DNA from: Haladaptatus litoreus
GTDB lineage: Archaea; Halobacteriota; Halobacteria; Halobacteriales; Haladaptataceae
Direction: 5' to 3'
Assembly: GCF_900156425.1 (NCBI RefSeq)
Contig: NZ_FTNO01000003.1
Span: 248,001 to 312,000, forward strand
DNA length: 64,000 nucleotides
The notes below the pieces were generated by a model. That model made no database searches. It saw only the letters and a program-made list of their open reading frames with translations, and was not told where the DNA came from. Positions 36,958 to 46,148 of this stretch are shown here, piece after piece. Numbering within the stretch: position 1 is the first letter of the stretch; every line of letters begins with the position of its first letter. The translations under genes and the position numbers were made by a program.

Positions 36958-37439
36958 CGTCGAAAGAAATCGAGAATGCACTTGCCAATGCTGAAGACGC
37001 ATTCCAACGCTCGCCCGAAAACCCGGAGACAGGACTGGAATTCGTGACCGATCCAACCATCCTCCAATTACGGAAGGCCTGTCGATTGCTCGATGCTGCC
37101 CAATTCCTGATTGATCGCAATGGTCACTACACAGTAATCAATGAAGCGTCGTTCGTTGCGATTGAGCGCTCTATCCAATTCTATGTCGAAGAGGGTGGGT
37201 ACGATGTTCCCGGACAATCGCATACCGAAGTGTACGAGTACGGGGTGCAGGCAGGACTCTTCTCAGAAGATGTTGCAGATCGTCTCGAAGCACTCTGGCA
37301 GGAAAACCGATCAGAATCGTACTACCGGACCGGTATCGCTGGTGAGTACCGTGTCCAAACGATCTATCAGCTGGCGACGAAACTTCATGAGGAAGTCGTC
37401 AATCTCACCCGGACTACGGATTGTCTATGCAGCGACTAA
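36954..37439 (+). CDS. HEPN-type toxin, pair 1
   Basis: 161 residues, all helical. The core is QLRKACRLLDAAQFLIDRNG, NEASFVAIERSIQFYVEEGG and a late helix containing NRSESYYR. Helices and position fit a HEPN-domain RNase, but the usual R-x4-6-H is not obvious; NRxxxYYR is conserved in the second copy and may hold the active or AMPylated residues. Both copies end in a Cys-x-Cys-Ser-Asp tail. It is translationally coupled to the MNT gene. Confidence 0.8.
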   Translation: MTSKEIENALANAEDAFQRSPENPETGLEFVTDPTILQLRKACRLLDAAQFLIDRNGHYTVINEASFVAIERSIQFYVEEGGYDVPGQSHTEVYEYGVQAGLFSEDVADRLEALWQENRSESYYRTGIAGEYRVQTIYQLATKLHEEVVNLTRTTDCLCSD

Positions 37440-37538
37440 CCGAAAGTACCGCCAACCAAAGCAAAAGTCCTTCGTATAGGTCGTGAACCGTCCGACAGAG
37501 GCAAAAAGAAAGAGAGAACATAGCAGTTCGATTGAATG

Positions 37539-38714
37539 TTACCCGAACGACGCCAAACTGGACTCGGTATACTGCCCTAACTCCTGCTCAATATCTGATT
37601 CCCGCCACCCAAGTGGTGACAACACACTCGCTGCAGCACGAACCAACAATTCCCGATAAAATCCAGTATCATACTCGTCTAACTCCTCACTCGCCAATTT
37701 CACCCGTTCTCGCGACTGCTTTGCATCATCAACCACCACATACGACACACTCTGACCAGGGGCACGCGCCAACCCCAAATCAGCCGCTCGCTCTAGTGCC
37801 GCCACACTCCGCGTCGATTGCGAATAGTCCTCCCGCTTTTTCGAAACGCGATTCGTAATCACCAACTCACTCGGATCAACCGCCCCACGCTCAAGGCGAT
37901 CAACCCATGATCGCAGTTCCTCACACACCGCCTCCGGATCACGAGACGAATCGACCGCGCGAATCTCGGCTTTAATCGCATCCCGATCCTCGATCAACGG
38001 CTCAAGCACGTCCGGAAGATACCCGCGCTCGTCACAAATCGAATACCCGATGCCCGGCACGTCCTCCCTCCCAGCGTGACACTCACATCGAATCTTCTCG
38101 GGACTCACGTTCCGTGTGACGATGATATTCGGGTATAATGAGGAGAAGTCGAGTTCGTGAACGTCCTCGTGCAGCCCGACGTCCGGTGCAAAGGTGAACC
38201 CACCTCAGTCGGCATCGTGCAACTGGTGCATTGTTTTGAACTTCTCATGACGCCACGAGTGCCACGGGACAAGGACATTCCGCTCACGGGCCTCCTGGAT
38301 CTGAATCCCTGTCAGAATATTCCCGATCGACGACCACGCCAACTCTTGCAGTGGTTTGCCCGATTGTTCAACGAGATACAGACAGCCATCGAGGTTGGTC
38401 TGATTCCACATGAACGTATTCGAGCCGTCGATGATCACCCGACCGAGAAGATTGTAGCGTGCTGGCGAGTGGCCGACTTGCCCGTAGCTTTCGTAGGTTG
38501 ATTCACCCGCCAATTGCTGCCATCCGGGCCGTCGTCCAAGCTGGAACTCTACACCGAGCCGATCAGCCTGCTGGAAGAGAACTGGAACGAGGTCACTCGT
38601 ATTCAAGAACAGAACGTCCGGATCAACCGACTCAACTCGATCCGACAGTGTCGTTAACACGTCTTTCAACGAGTACGGCGACTGGGATGTCGAGTGAGAA
38701 GTACTCACTAACAT
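37539..38714 (-). pseudogene. Plasmid-type family B DNA polymerase, dead copy 1
   Basis: The 5' part (38205-38714) reads DVLFLNTSDLVPVLFQQADR, RPGWQQLAGESTYESYGQVG and HSWRHEKFKTMHQLHDAD, then an in-frame TGA, then GGFTFAPDVGLHEDVHELDF with polymerase motif A (DFSSLYPNII). The 3' part (37539-38108) has RDAIKAEIR joined directly to SRDPEAVCEELRSWVDRLER and VITNRVSK to the C-terminus. Motifs B and C are missing through an internal deletion. Start and exonuclease domain are incomplete. Its C-terminus closely matches the copy at 55499. Confidence 0.8.
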
Positions 38715-38825
38715 CGATTGTTGTCCGGAGTCGAGATCCGTCTATGAATTGAACGAATTTCCGCGGGATATTTCGTCAATTGTCGATGCACATTTTTATA
38801 ATTGTCGAGAGAGTTGTTTCACACG

Positions 38826-39866
38826 ATGCAAGCTGTTCAATTTGAGACGCACGGAGACCGCGACGTTCTCGAATACGGTGAATTTCCTGACCCTGAGATC
38901 GACCGTGATGAGGTACTAGTCGACGTGAAGGCCGGCGCACTCAACCATTTGGATATCTGGACGCGCCGGGGGCTGCCGGGAGTCAATCTTGACATGCCCC
39001 ACATTCCAGGGAGCGACGCCGCCGGTGTTGTTGAGGCGGTCGGCGAGGACGTGACGCAGTTCGAATCCGGTGACCGTGTCTGTGTAATCGCTGGAAAAAG
39101 CGGCGGAAACGACGAGTTCAGCAGAAAAGGAGACCTGACGCTCGCACCGGACTTTCATATCATCGGTGAGCACATTCGCGGTGTCCATAGCGAATACGCT
39201 GCGCTGCCGGCGGCGAATCTGGCATCCGTTCCCGAGGGAATCGACTGGGAGATGGCCGCGGCCGCCCCGCTGGTGTTTCAGACCGCGTGGCGCATGCTCA
39301 GAGACCGTGGTGGGTTGAAATCCGGTGAATCAGTTCTCGTCCTCGGTGCGTCGGGCGGTGTCGGCCACGCTGCCGTCCAGGTCGCAGCCCACGCTGGAGC
39401 AGAGGTATTCGCAACGGCGAGCACCGACGAAAAACTGGCCTACGCGGAGGAAGTCGGCGCTGACCACACTATCAATTACGAGGAGGCAGACTTCGCCAGC
39501 GAAATTCGCGAGTTGACAGATGGTCGCGGTGTCGACATAGTAGTCGACCACGTCGGCGCACAGACCTGGCAGTCTTCGCTCAAAAGCCTCGTGAAAGGTG
39601 GACGGGTCGTCACGTGTGGGGCGACCACAGGTGGCAACCCTGAAACGGACCTCAACCGTATCTTCTGGAACCAACTTTCGGTCATCGGTTCGACGATGGC
39701 AACACCCGGTCAGGCCGAAGAAGCGCTTGAACACGTCTGGGATGGGACGTTTGAGCCGCGTATCCGCGAGACGCTCCCGATGAGCGAGATCAGCCGTGCC
39801 CACGAGATGCTTGAGAACCGCAAGGGCTTCGGCAAGGTCGTTGTCGTTCCTGACAGCGAACTGTAG
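38826..39866 (+). CDS. Zinc-type alcohol dehydrogenase / quinone oxidoreductase (MDR) family
   Basis: 346 residues from ATG 38826; a further upstream start at 38802 adds 8 residues unlike the family. The N-terminal GroES-like domain has HLDIWTRRGLPG and HIPGSDAAGVVEAVGEDVTQ. The Rossmann motif is VLVLGASGGVGHAAVQVA, followed by GADHTINYEEADF. The catalytic-zinc Cys of classic ADHs is absent at the usual place, so it is probably an NADPH-dependent enone or quinone reductase. No operon partner. Confidence 0.88.
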   Translation: MQAVQFETHGDRDVLEYGEFPDPEIDRDEVLVDVKAGALNHLDIWTRRGLPGVNLDMPHIPGSDAAGVVEAVGEDVTQFESGDRVCVIAGKSGGNDEFSRKGDLTLAPDFHIIGEHIRGVHSEYAALPAANLASVPEGIDWEMAAAAPLVFQTAWRMLRDRGGLKSGESVLVLGASGGVGHAAVQVAAHAGAEVFATASTDEKLAYAEEVGADHTINYEEADFASEIRELTDGRGVDIVVDHVGAQTWQSSLKSLVKGGRVVTCGATTGGNPETDLNRIFWNQLSVIGSTMATPGQAEEALEHVWDGTFEPRIRETLPMSEISRAHEMLENRKGFGKVVVVPDSEL

Positions 39867-39901
39867 TTGCCATCGCCCGAACCTATTTCTAAACAAGGTG
39901 T

Positions 39902-40048
39902 ATGAACACGGGCACTCTTGTTTCTGCTCTACTTGTCTACACTGGTCTCGTAGGGGGCATCACAGTTCTTTCACTCGTATATGTGTATGGTCGGGCAATT
40001 ATCCTCCCTCTTGATTGTATCTGCGGTAATCTTCTCAAACCTCCATAG
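39902..40048 (+). CDS. Single-helix membrane peptide, 48 aa
   Basis: ATG 39902 to TAG 40048. One long hydrophobic segment (LVSALLVYTGLVGGITVLSL and on through VYVYGRAIILP) followed by a short tail with two Cys (DCICGNLL). It lies 35 bp after the oxidoreductase and on its strand. A small membrane protein is plausible; no homologue is recognised. Confidence 0.4.
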   Translation: MNTGTLVSALLVYTGLVGGITVLSLVYVYGRAIILPLDCICGNLLKPP

Positions 40049-40211
40049 GCAGACTGCCTTCACTCGACATGCTAAGTCACACGTACCGTCGCCGTCTCCT
40101 TTCTTGTTGACCCGATTGGCCGTCGTGTGGGCAGTGCGAAGGCTACTGCTCTGTCTCAGAACGTGATTCTGAGCCGATTGATCGTTGGAGGTTAGATTGA
40201 ATGATTCTAAA

Positions 40212-41135
40212 TTAATTAAAGGCGTCTTCAAGTGGTGGCACTACTTGTTTCTTCCTCGACATTACACCAGGTAAGAACGCCTCTTGTTCCGTGAACGTTG
40301 TATCGAGACCATCTTCGACGGTGTCTATCTGGGTCCCAGCGATCAGCGCAGTGGATTCCTCTTTAAGGAGATCCGTAACGAGCAACAGGAACACGGTGTA
40401 ATTTCGCTCTGTAGCAACGTCGTCCATTGCGGCAAGCACTGCCTCACGTTGCTCTAACACTACTTCTGGTTCGACCGTTTCTACCTGTCCGATCCCAACC
40501 TGATGCGATTCGAATTCGAACTCCTTGAAATCACTCAGAACCATTTCTCGGGGACTTTTTTCGCCGATCTTACTCTTCTGTTGGAGGAGTTCCTTGCCAT
40601 ACTTCTCTATATCGACACCCGCTATGTCTGCAAGGTGGTCAGCAATACTCCGATCTTGATCGGTCGTCGTTGGGGAACGAAGCACCACGGTGTCGCTCAG
40701 CAAGCCACTGAGGAGAAGCCCAGCAGTTTGGGCGTCGATTGTTTTATTTGCCTCCTCATACAGTTGTGTGAGGATAGTAGCGGTAGAACCAACAGGTTCA
40801 TTCCGGAAGTAGATTGGATCACTGGTTTCTATGTCGCCAATTCGGTGGTGATCCACAACCTCAACAATCGTTGCATCGTGTGCACCGGATACAGCTTGAC
40901 TGTACTCGTTGTGATCGACGAGAATCAGCTGTTCTCCTGCAGCATCGTCAAGTAGGGACGGACTCTCGGTATCCCAGCGATCCAAGACGAACTGCGTTTC
41001 CGGATTTACCTCACCGGCTCGTGCTGGCGTCGCATCGACGCCTTGAGCCTGCTTTAATCGTGCATACGCGAGTGCAGAGCAAATCGTATCTGTATCCGGT
41101 TGTTGGTGTCCGATGACGTGGAGTGACGATGGCAT
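40212..41135 (-). CDS. ppaC: Manganese-dependent inorganic pyrophosphatase (family II, DHH)
   Basis: 307 residues. GHQQPDTDTICSALAYARL gives the first metal ligands (His10, Asp14, Asp16), VDHNEYSQAV the second Asp, and EVVDHHRIGDIETSDPIYFR the DHH motif. The C-terminal DHHA2 domain has the substrate-binding MSRKKQVVPPLED (S-R-K-K-Q). All active-site motifs are intact. It hydrolyses PPi from biosynthesis. It is a monocistronic gene, well conserved. Confidence 0.93.
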   Translation of the reverse strand: MPSSLHVIGHQQPDTDTICSALAYARLKQAQGVDATPARAGEVNPETQFVLDRWDTESPSLLDDAAGEQLILVDHNEYSQAVSGAHDATIVEVVDHHRIGDIETSDPIYFRNEPVGSTATILTQLYEEANKTIDAQTAGLLLSGLLSDTVVLRSPTTTDQDRSIADHLADIAGVDIEKYGKELLQQKSKIGEKSPREMVLSDFKEFEFESHQVGIGQVETVEPEVVLEQREAVLAAMDDVATERNYTVFLLLVTDLLKEESTALIAGTQIDTVEDGLDTTFTEQEAFLPGVMSRKKQVVPPLEDAFN

Positions 41136-41317
41136 ATCGGTTCATCATACTCTGACTGTATGAACGCTTTTGTTCGGAAGCCGAGTGGTATACGATAACG
41201 GAGCAGATGGGAGTCTCACGCGTATCGGGATACAAGTACTGAGGTCAGGAACGAATGACACCACGAATGCTTGTTCCGCTTCTGAGTGTGTTTCCATATA
41301 ACTTTGTACGTGAACTA

Positions 41318-41460
41318 CCCCACCCTACCGCTCGCCTAACGGCTCGCGCTTGAGGGTGGGGCTGTGGGCCGAGCGTCGAACGTGTTTGAGAACCGTGCGG
41401 CGCTGTATCCCCCTCCCTACTTACTCGCTTCGCTCGTTCGTTGAGGAAGGGGCCTGCCTC
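41318..41460. mobile_element. Scar of an IS200/IS605-type element (3' end hairpins)
   Basis: A hairpin CCCCACCCT...AGGGTGGGG (41318-41361), with an inner ctcgcc/ggctcgcg stem, and a GC-rich segment that includes cttcgctcgttcg, as found at the 3' ends of haloarchaeal tnpB elements. There is no transposase gene nearby. Part of the region could instead act as a terminator for neighbouring genes. Confidence 0.4.
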
Positions 41461-41517
41461 AATTCAGGTAAATCGGGAAGAGCAGGATTTAACCGAGGAG
41501 AAATTAGACCTTTGGAT

Positions 41518-42051
41518 ATGTCATCGATCGAGCTGACAGCAAGTCAGAAGACGATTCTCACCGCACTCGTCAATCTTCACAGCGATACCGAAGAAGCAGT
41601 GAAGGGTGAAAAAATCGCAACCGAAGTCAATCGCAATCCAGGGACGATCCGCAATCAGATGCAATCACTGAAAGCACTCCAACTCGTCGAAGGAGTACCT
41701 GGACCGAAAGGTGGGTACAAACCGACGACAACTGCTTTCAATGCTCTTGATGTACAGACGTTGGATGAGGCTGCGAAGGTCCCACTGGTCCACAATCAAG
41801 AACCAATGGAGAATGTAAACGTCGAACGGATTTCTTTAAGCAGTGTTCATCATCCAGACCTCTGCCGTGCCGAGATCCATGTTCAGGGGTCACTGAGTGA
41901 CTTCCACAATGGTGATTCAGTGCGTGTTGGGCCGACACCACTTTCAAATCTGGTTATTGAGGGAGAACTCGATAGTACGGATACGACGAACAATATTCTC
42001 ATCCTCAAGATTCAATCGATGGAAGCAACGACCGACAAATCAAATCACTAG
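41518..42051 (+). CDS. HTH transcriptional regulator with C-terminal ligand-like domain
   Basis: 177 residues from ATG 41518. The N-terminal winged helix is LTASQKTILTALVNLHSDTE and IATEVNRNPGTIRNQMQSLK with wing GPKGGYKPTTTAF. The C-terminal half (HHPDLCRAEIHVQGSLSDFH, NLVIEGELDSTDTTNNILIL) is a small beta-rich domain, probably for ligand binding or dimerisation. The family is widespread in haloarchaea and a metabolite-responsive role is likely. The upstream extension of the frame to 41350 is IS-scar sequence. Confidence 0.8.
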   Translation: MSSIELTASQKTILTALVNLHSDTEEAVKGEKIATEVNRNPGTIRNQMQSLKALQLVEGVPGPKGGYKPTTTAFNALDVQTLDEAAKVPLVHNQEPMENVNVERISLSSVHHPDLCRAEIHVQGSLSDFHNGDSVRVGPTPLSNLVIEGELDSTDTTNNILILKIQSMEATTDKSNH

Positions 42052-42107
42052 CATCGACGAATCTTTTTGAGCTGCATTAACGCCTTCAGTGGCTGCTTCC
42101 CACCTGA

Positions 42108-42392
42108 CAGGCAGAGTCGAATATCGAGCAGAAAGACAAACGGATCAACGAGCTTGAAGGGCAAGTCGCAGATTTCTTGAACAAAGCAGACGAAGCGGAG
42201 GCCCACCGGAACGCAACCGTCCGCCAAACGCAGGTACGTGACGAACGGATCGATGAGTTGCAAGCCCGTGAATTTGAGAAAGGTGCCCACTTGCTTGCCG
42301 ACAACGTCGACGAAGTCCGGATCACTGTCGATGGGAACAAACTCGAACACATTAGGAAAGACGAGGGTAACACCTACTTCCGCCTCCCTTAA
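42108..42392 (+). pseudogene. Fragment of a coiled-coil protein
   Basis: No start codon; a stop precedes 42108. It reads EQKDKRINELEGQVADFLNK and DERIDELQAREFEKGAHLLA and ends NVDEVRITVDGNKLEHIRKD. The first 50 residues form a coiled coil with heptads. It looks like the C-terminal end of a longer helical protein. Confidence 0.45.
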
Positions 42393-42399
42393 AAATAAA

Positions 42400-42614
42400 A
42401 TTACTGCAGAAATCACGAGCATCGACACCATGTTTCCCATCGGTCCCTTTGAGCTGCAAATCGCGTACAAACTCTATTTGAGTGCTCAGAAAGATTTCGA
42501 AGATGCGGTCTATCTATATTCGATGTTCAGGAAACCCTTAGCATCCCAGAACTCCAACGATGGGTTACGAAACTTGGTGTGGAGGACGAACATGAGCAAC
42601 TCGAACGCGCGTGA
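42400..42614 (+). pseudogene. C-terminal relic of a DUF6036-like nucleotidyltransferase, frameshifted
   Basis: Reads MFPIGPFELQIAYKLYLSAQ and KDFEDAVYLYSMF, shifts frame near 42527, then ETLSIPELQRWVTKLGVEDE to HEQLERA and a stop at 42614. The FELQIAYKLYL-x-QKDFEDA segment is the typical C-terminus of haloarchaeal nucleotidyltransferase-fold proteins of this type. The N-terminal catalytic part is absent. Confidence 0.55.
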
Positions 42615-42825
42615 TACACTCAATGGGAAACACGAACGCAATCGTGAGCAACGCGTCATCGGCATCAAACGCTGGGTAGAATACATCCATACGCATTCAC
42701 CGGACGACTGGTGAGAACAACAGAACCGTCTAGTCAATTCTCAGCTTGAATCTGCTCGCCAATCGGATATTGACGCTGAACAGCGCCGCCGTGTCGAAGA
42801 AGCTGGTCGCGACTACTCAAAGTGA
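42592..42825 (+). pseudogene. Small conserved helical protein with in-frame TGA
   Basis: ATG 42592 overlaps the end of the previous relic, as in an operon. It reads RNREQRVIGIKRWVEYIHTH to SPDDW, a TGA at 42712-42714 (Gly expected), then EQQNRLVNSQLESARQSDID and ends RRRVEEAGRD. Continuous sense on both sides of the stop shows a recent nonsense change. It may be an accessory to the nucleotidyltransferase-like gene before it. Confidence 0.55.
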
Positions 42826-43480
42826 AAAACACGGGATGACGTAGAAAGCCTACGAACCACCTTCGGAGCAGAACAACGGAAACGTCCGACGCAAGCGACT
42901 CTACATCGATCTCAACATGTGGAACCCCGACTGACGATCCGATCCAATCCGTGACGGTCAGCACGAGGGTTCGACTCCCTCGGCGGATCCTTACCCGATT
43001 TGGTGCGACGAGCAACCTTCCTAGGAAATCGAAAAAGGGGTGAACTGGTTCATCACCCCCGTATGCAAACACAAGGGACGCCACGATTGGTTGGGGACAC
43101 CACACCCTCACGACAGTCCAGAGAAGTGCGCAAATCCGCAAGTTGCCTCTATGGGTCGGTAGCGGAACACCTAACGTGAGGAATTCTTATGATTGAGCGC
43201 GGGAAGGATGTCAACAACGAAAACCTCTGCGTACGAAAAAATAGAAGGGTGAATATCGTTGTACGCTTAGAGAGCTTCCAGTACGGATTTCTAGAACCGG
43301 TTATCGCCTTTTACTAACACTGAATAACAAATATACAATGGTGGAAATATAGCGGATTTGTGAACAGTATTTATATACTAAGTTGTAGTCAAACCAAGCG
43401 ACAATATCCCAAAGCTAGCAGATAGGAATGAGAGTGTCGCTGAATTTTGCAAATAATAATGCCAACAAAACTACCATAAT
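42826..43480. other. Region with a possible tRNA 3'-half and pha promoter
   Basis: GAGGGTTCGACTCCCTC at about 42964-42980 is a perfect T-arm (5-bp stem, TTCGACT loop), but no matching acceptor or D-arm is found upstream, so it may be a tRNA fragment left by an integration. A TATA-like tttatatac near 43366 could serve phaB. The rest shows no gene. Confidence 0.35.
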
Positions 43481-44248
43481 ATGACAGAATACTTGAATGA
43501 AACAGAATACCTGAGCGGAAGTACGTGCGTCATCACTGGTGCTTCACGAGGAATCGGAGCAGAAATCGCAAGAGATCTCGGTTACCACGGTGCAAATGTT
43601 GTTGTGAACTACCGATCTTCTGAAAGCGAAGCGCTTGATGTCGCCGAGGAGATCGAAGCCGAAGGAAACAGTGCAATCGCCATACAAGCAGACGTAACCA
43701 ATAAAGAAGAAGTCGATGAGATGGCAGAACGGGTTCGTGATACGTTTGGTTCTGCTGATGTGCTAGTGAATAATGCGGGAATAACCGTAGACCGAACATT
43801 CAAGAATATGACACGTGAGGACTGGGATCGCGTCATGAATGTTAACCTCGGAGGCGTCTTTAATTGCACAAAGGCTTTCTACGAAGATATAAAGGATTCA
43901 CCACAAGGACGACTCATCAACATTTCAAGCGTCGTTGGGCAACAAGGTAACTACGGCCAGGCAAACTACGCAACCACAAAAAGCGGAATCTTTGGCTTTA
44001 CCCGAACACTTGCTCTCGAATTAGCAAACTCGGGATCGACTGTTAACTGTATAGCACCAGGATTCACGAGGACGGACATGCTCGCAGATGTCGATGAGGA
44101 GATACAGGACAAGATCCGTAATCGAATTCCACTCAACCGATTTGCAGAAGTTGAAGACGTCTCTGGTGTTGTTCGGTTCCTAGCGAGCAAGGAGTCATCA
44201 TACATGACCGGCCAAATTCTCGGTATCAATGGCGGCATGGAGTGGTAA
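43481..44248 (+). CDS. phaB: Acetoacetyl-CoA reductase (SDR family)
   Basis: 255 residues. The NAD(P)-binding motif is TGASRGIGAEIARDLG, the structural motif NNAG is in VLVNNAGITVDRTF, and the catalytic set Ser-Tyr-x3-Lys is in NISSVVGQQGNYGQANYATTK. It ends in GQILGINGGMEW, as PhaB proteins do. It reduces acetoacetyl-CoA to (R)-3-hydroxybutyryl-CoA for PHA synthesis and lies 600 bp from the convergent phaC. It is AT-richer than the core genes. FabG-type function is the alternative, but the context favours PhaB. Confidence 0.9.
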   Translation: MTEYLNETEYLSGSTCVITGASRGIGAEIARDLGYHGANVVVNYRSSESEALDVAEEIEAEGNSAIAIQADVTNKEEVDEMAERVRDTFGSADVLVNNAGITVDRTFKNMTREDWDRVMNVNLGGVFNCTKAFYEDIKDSPQGRLINISSVVGQQGNYGQANYATTKSGIFGFTRTLALELANSGSTVNCIAPGFTRTDMLADVDEEIQDKIRNRIPLNRFAEVEDVSGVVRFLASKESSYMTGQILGINGGMEW

Positions 44249-44410
44249 GCAGGTGGCGAATTAACGCAGTTTCACGGAGAATTTCAGTATAGCCGTTTCG
44301 TTTTCCCGCTTTCCATCTCTCACCTGTCCAAATGCGTAACAATAATAGCGCCATTGAGTTCAATGGAACCCTCCAATTGAAGTGCAAACGAGGTGATAGA
44401 GAAGACAGCG

Positions 44411-44833
44411 ATGTACGAAAGCATACTCGTGCCGATTGATGGAAGCAAAGGAGCAAAACGGGGAGTGGACCACGCTATCGATCTGTCCGAAAAATATGAT
44501 TCAAAGCTTCACACATTGTTTGTCGTTGACGAAGGAATCTATGGAGAGACACCAGCTATGAGTAGTGAAGAACTGTTTCTCGAGCAAATCCAAACGAACG
44601 GGGAGGATTTACTCGAACAAGTCGTTTCGAAAGCCGGTAAAAAGGGTTTGGAAACGACAGCTGAATGTCTCAGAGGAGTTCCATACGAGGAAATCGTAAA
44701 GTATGCGAGTGGGAATGATATCGACTTGGTCGTGATGGGAAAACACGGTATTTCAAAACACGGATCTCCGCACGTCGGAAGCACCACAGAACGAGTAATG
44801 AGATCCTCGGAGATTCCTGTCTTCACCGTTTGA
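44411..44833 (+). CDS. UspA-family universal stress protein
   Basis: 140 residues from ATG 44411. It begins MYESILVPIDGSKGAKRGVD and carries the ATP-binding motif VVMGKHGISKHGSPHVGSTT (G-x2-G-x9-G-S/T type) near the C-terminus. It sits between phaB and the convergent phaC. A stress or carbon-state role near PHA genes is common in haloarchaea but is inferred here. Confidence 0.88.
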   Translation: MYESILVPIDGSKGAKRGVDHAIDLSEKYDSKLHTLFVVDEGIYGETPAMSSEELFLEQIQTNGEDLLEQVVSKAGKKGLETTAECLRGVPYEEIVKYASGNDIDLVVMGKHGISKHGSPHVGSTTERVMRSSEIPVFTV

Positions 44834-44876
44834 GTCTGAAATCCGATAAACCGCCGGTTGACTTTTTGAAGAGAGG

Positions 44877-46148
44877 TTACCGGGATGTCTCTATTTGAGC
44901 CGCCTCATCGACCCACTTACGCACGGTTGTTTCGGAAATATCAGTTTCTTCTGCAAGACGAGTTACATCGGCGTTAGCGAGCGTCGTCAGGTTATCGATA
45001 CCGAGATCCCGCAATCGTCCTGCATACGCCGAACCGATTCCGGGAACGTCCTCGAGATTCGCCTGATTTACTGATCGCTCCGCGTACCACTCACTGACTT
45101 CGGGCCACAGGTTTGTATGAGAGCTAGATGAAACGGACAAGCCGATATGTCCTGTTGGGAATTCTATAACGGAAGTATCGTCACTTGCAACCGCATCATT
45201 GAACGGCTTGCTAGCTCCTGGAGGGATCAGATGATCGTACTCCCCAACGATCTGAAGAACGGGCATTTCAATATTGTTCAGATCGACGTGTTTATCCCCC
45301 AAATACAGTTCGTTTGCAGCCAATTTGTTATCTTGATATATGTCCTCTATAAATTGACGATACGTTGCACCGGCGACATCTATCCCATCACCGATCCACT
45401 TTTCCATTCGGGCGAAATTCTCGACCATCTCATCGTTTTCGATGTTGTCGAATAAACGGACGTACTTTGTGACGAAGTTATCGACAGGATCCATGAGTGC
45501 AAATCCGACATCGAGGAATTCCGAAGGTACGTTTCCAACTGTCTCCGTGATTGCCTCTGGTGAATAAAACTCTTCATCCCCCCACTGTTCGAGAACACCC
45601 CCTTCTCCATCGAAGCACAGTCCGGCAGCCATCAGTCCAAGATTTCTAACTTTTTCCGGATGCAAAGACGCATACATTGCGCTCATCGTCCCACCCATAC
45701 AGTAGCCAAGAATATTGATTGCGTCCTCACCGGAGCGTTCGCGGACGACATCAACGCAATTGTCGATGTACCGGTCCACATAGTCGTGGAGTGTGAGGTG
45801 TGCATCAAGTTTCGATGGCTCGCCCCAATCGATTAGATACACATCGAATCCTTCGTCGAGCAGCGTTTTGACTACGCTCCGATCCGGTTGTAAGTCTAGA
45901 ATGTACGGTCTATTGATCAACGCATAAACAATGAGGATTGGAACGTCGTGTTGCTCGTCTGTCGTTGGTTCGTAGTGATTAAGGGTGAGTTTGTTCTCGG
46001 AGTACACCTCCTCGCACGGGGTCTGACCGACTTCGACATCCGTCATTCGTTTGGTTTGTTCCGGGAGAGCGGTGCCACGTTCCATGATATCGGCTGTTTG
46101 TTCCCACTGCTGACGCTGCATGTCGGCGATAAGTGTAAATGGGTTCAT
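44877..46148 (-). CDS. phaC: Class III PHA synthase subunit PhaC with C-terminal helix-hairpin-helix
   Basis: 423 residues. The lipase-like box is GYCMGG with catalytic Cys150; Asp305 (GEYDHLIP) and His334 ([10 protein letters not shown]) complete the triad. The N-terminal [13 protein letters not shown] and [11 protein letters not shown] are typical of PhaC. From about residue 366 a helix-hairpin-helix domain is added ([20 protein letters not shown], then [12 protein letters not shown]). HHH domains bind DNA or proteins, so this tail may attach the enzyme to the nucleoid or to a partner. It polymerises hydroxyacyl-CoA and overlaps phaE by 4 nt. Confidence 0.94.
   Translation of the reverse strand: MNPFTLIADMQRQQWEQTADIMERGTALPEQTKRMTDVEVGQTPCEEVYSENKLTLNHYEPTTDEQHDVPILIVYALINRPYILDLQPDRSVVKTLLDEGFDVYLIDWGEPSKLDAHLTLHDYVDRYIDNCVDVVRERSGEDAINILGYCMGGTMSAMYASLHPEKVRNLGLMAAGLCFDGEGGVLEQWGDEEFYSPEAITETVGNVPSEFLDVGFALMDPVDNFVTKYVRLFDNIENDEMVENFARMEKWIGDGIDVAGATYRQFIEDIYQDNKLAANELYLGDKHVDLNNIEMPVLQIVGEYDHLIPPGASKPFNDAVASDDTSVIEFPTGHIGLSVSSSSHTNLWPEVSEWYAERSVNQANLEDVPGIGSAYAGRLRDLGIDNLTTLANADVTRLAEETDISETTVRKWVDEAAQIETSR

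Noticed and set aside
38459..38752. Plus-strand open frame over the PolB relic
   Set aside because: Opposite strand codes for recognisable polymerase sequence; the plus frame has no similarity.
42943..42989. Complete tRNA gene around GAGGGTTCGACTCCCTC
   Set aside because: T-arm is perfect but no pairing acceptor strand or D-arm is found within 100 nt upstream.
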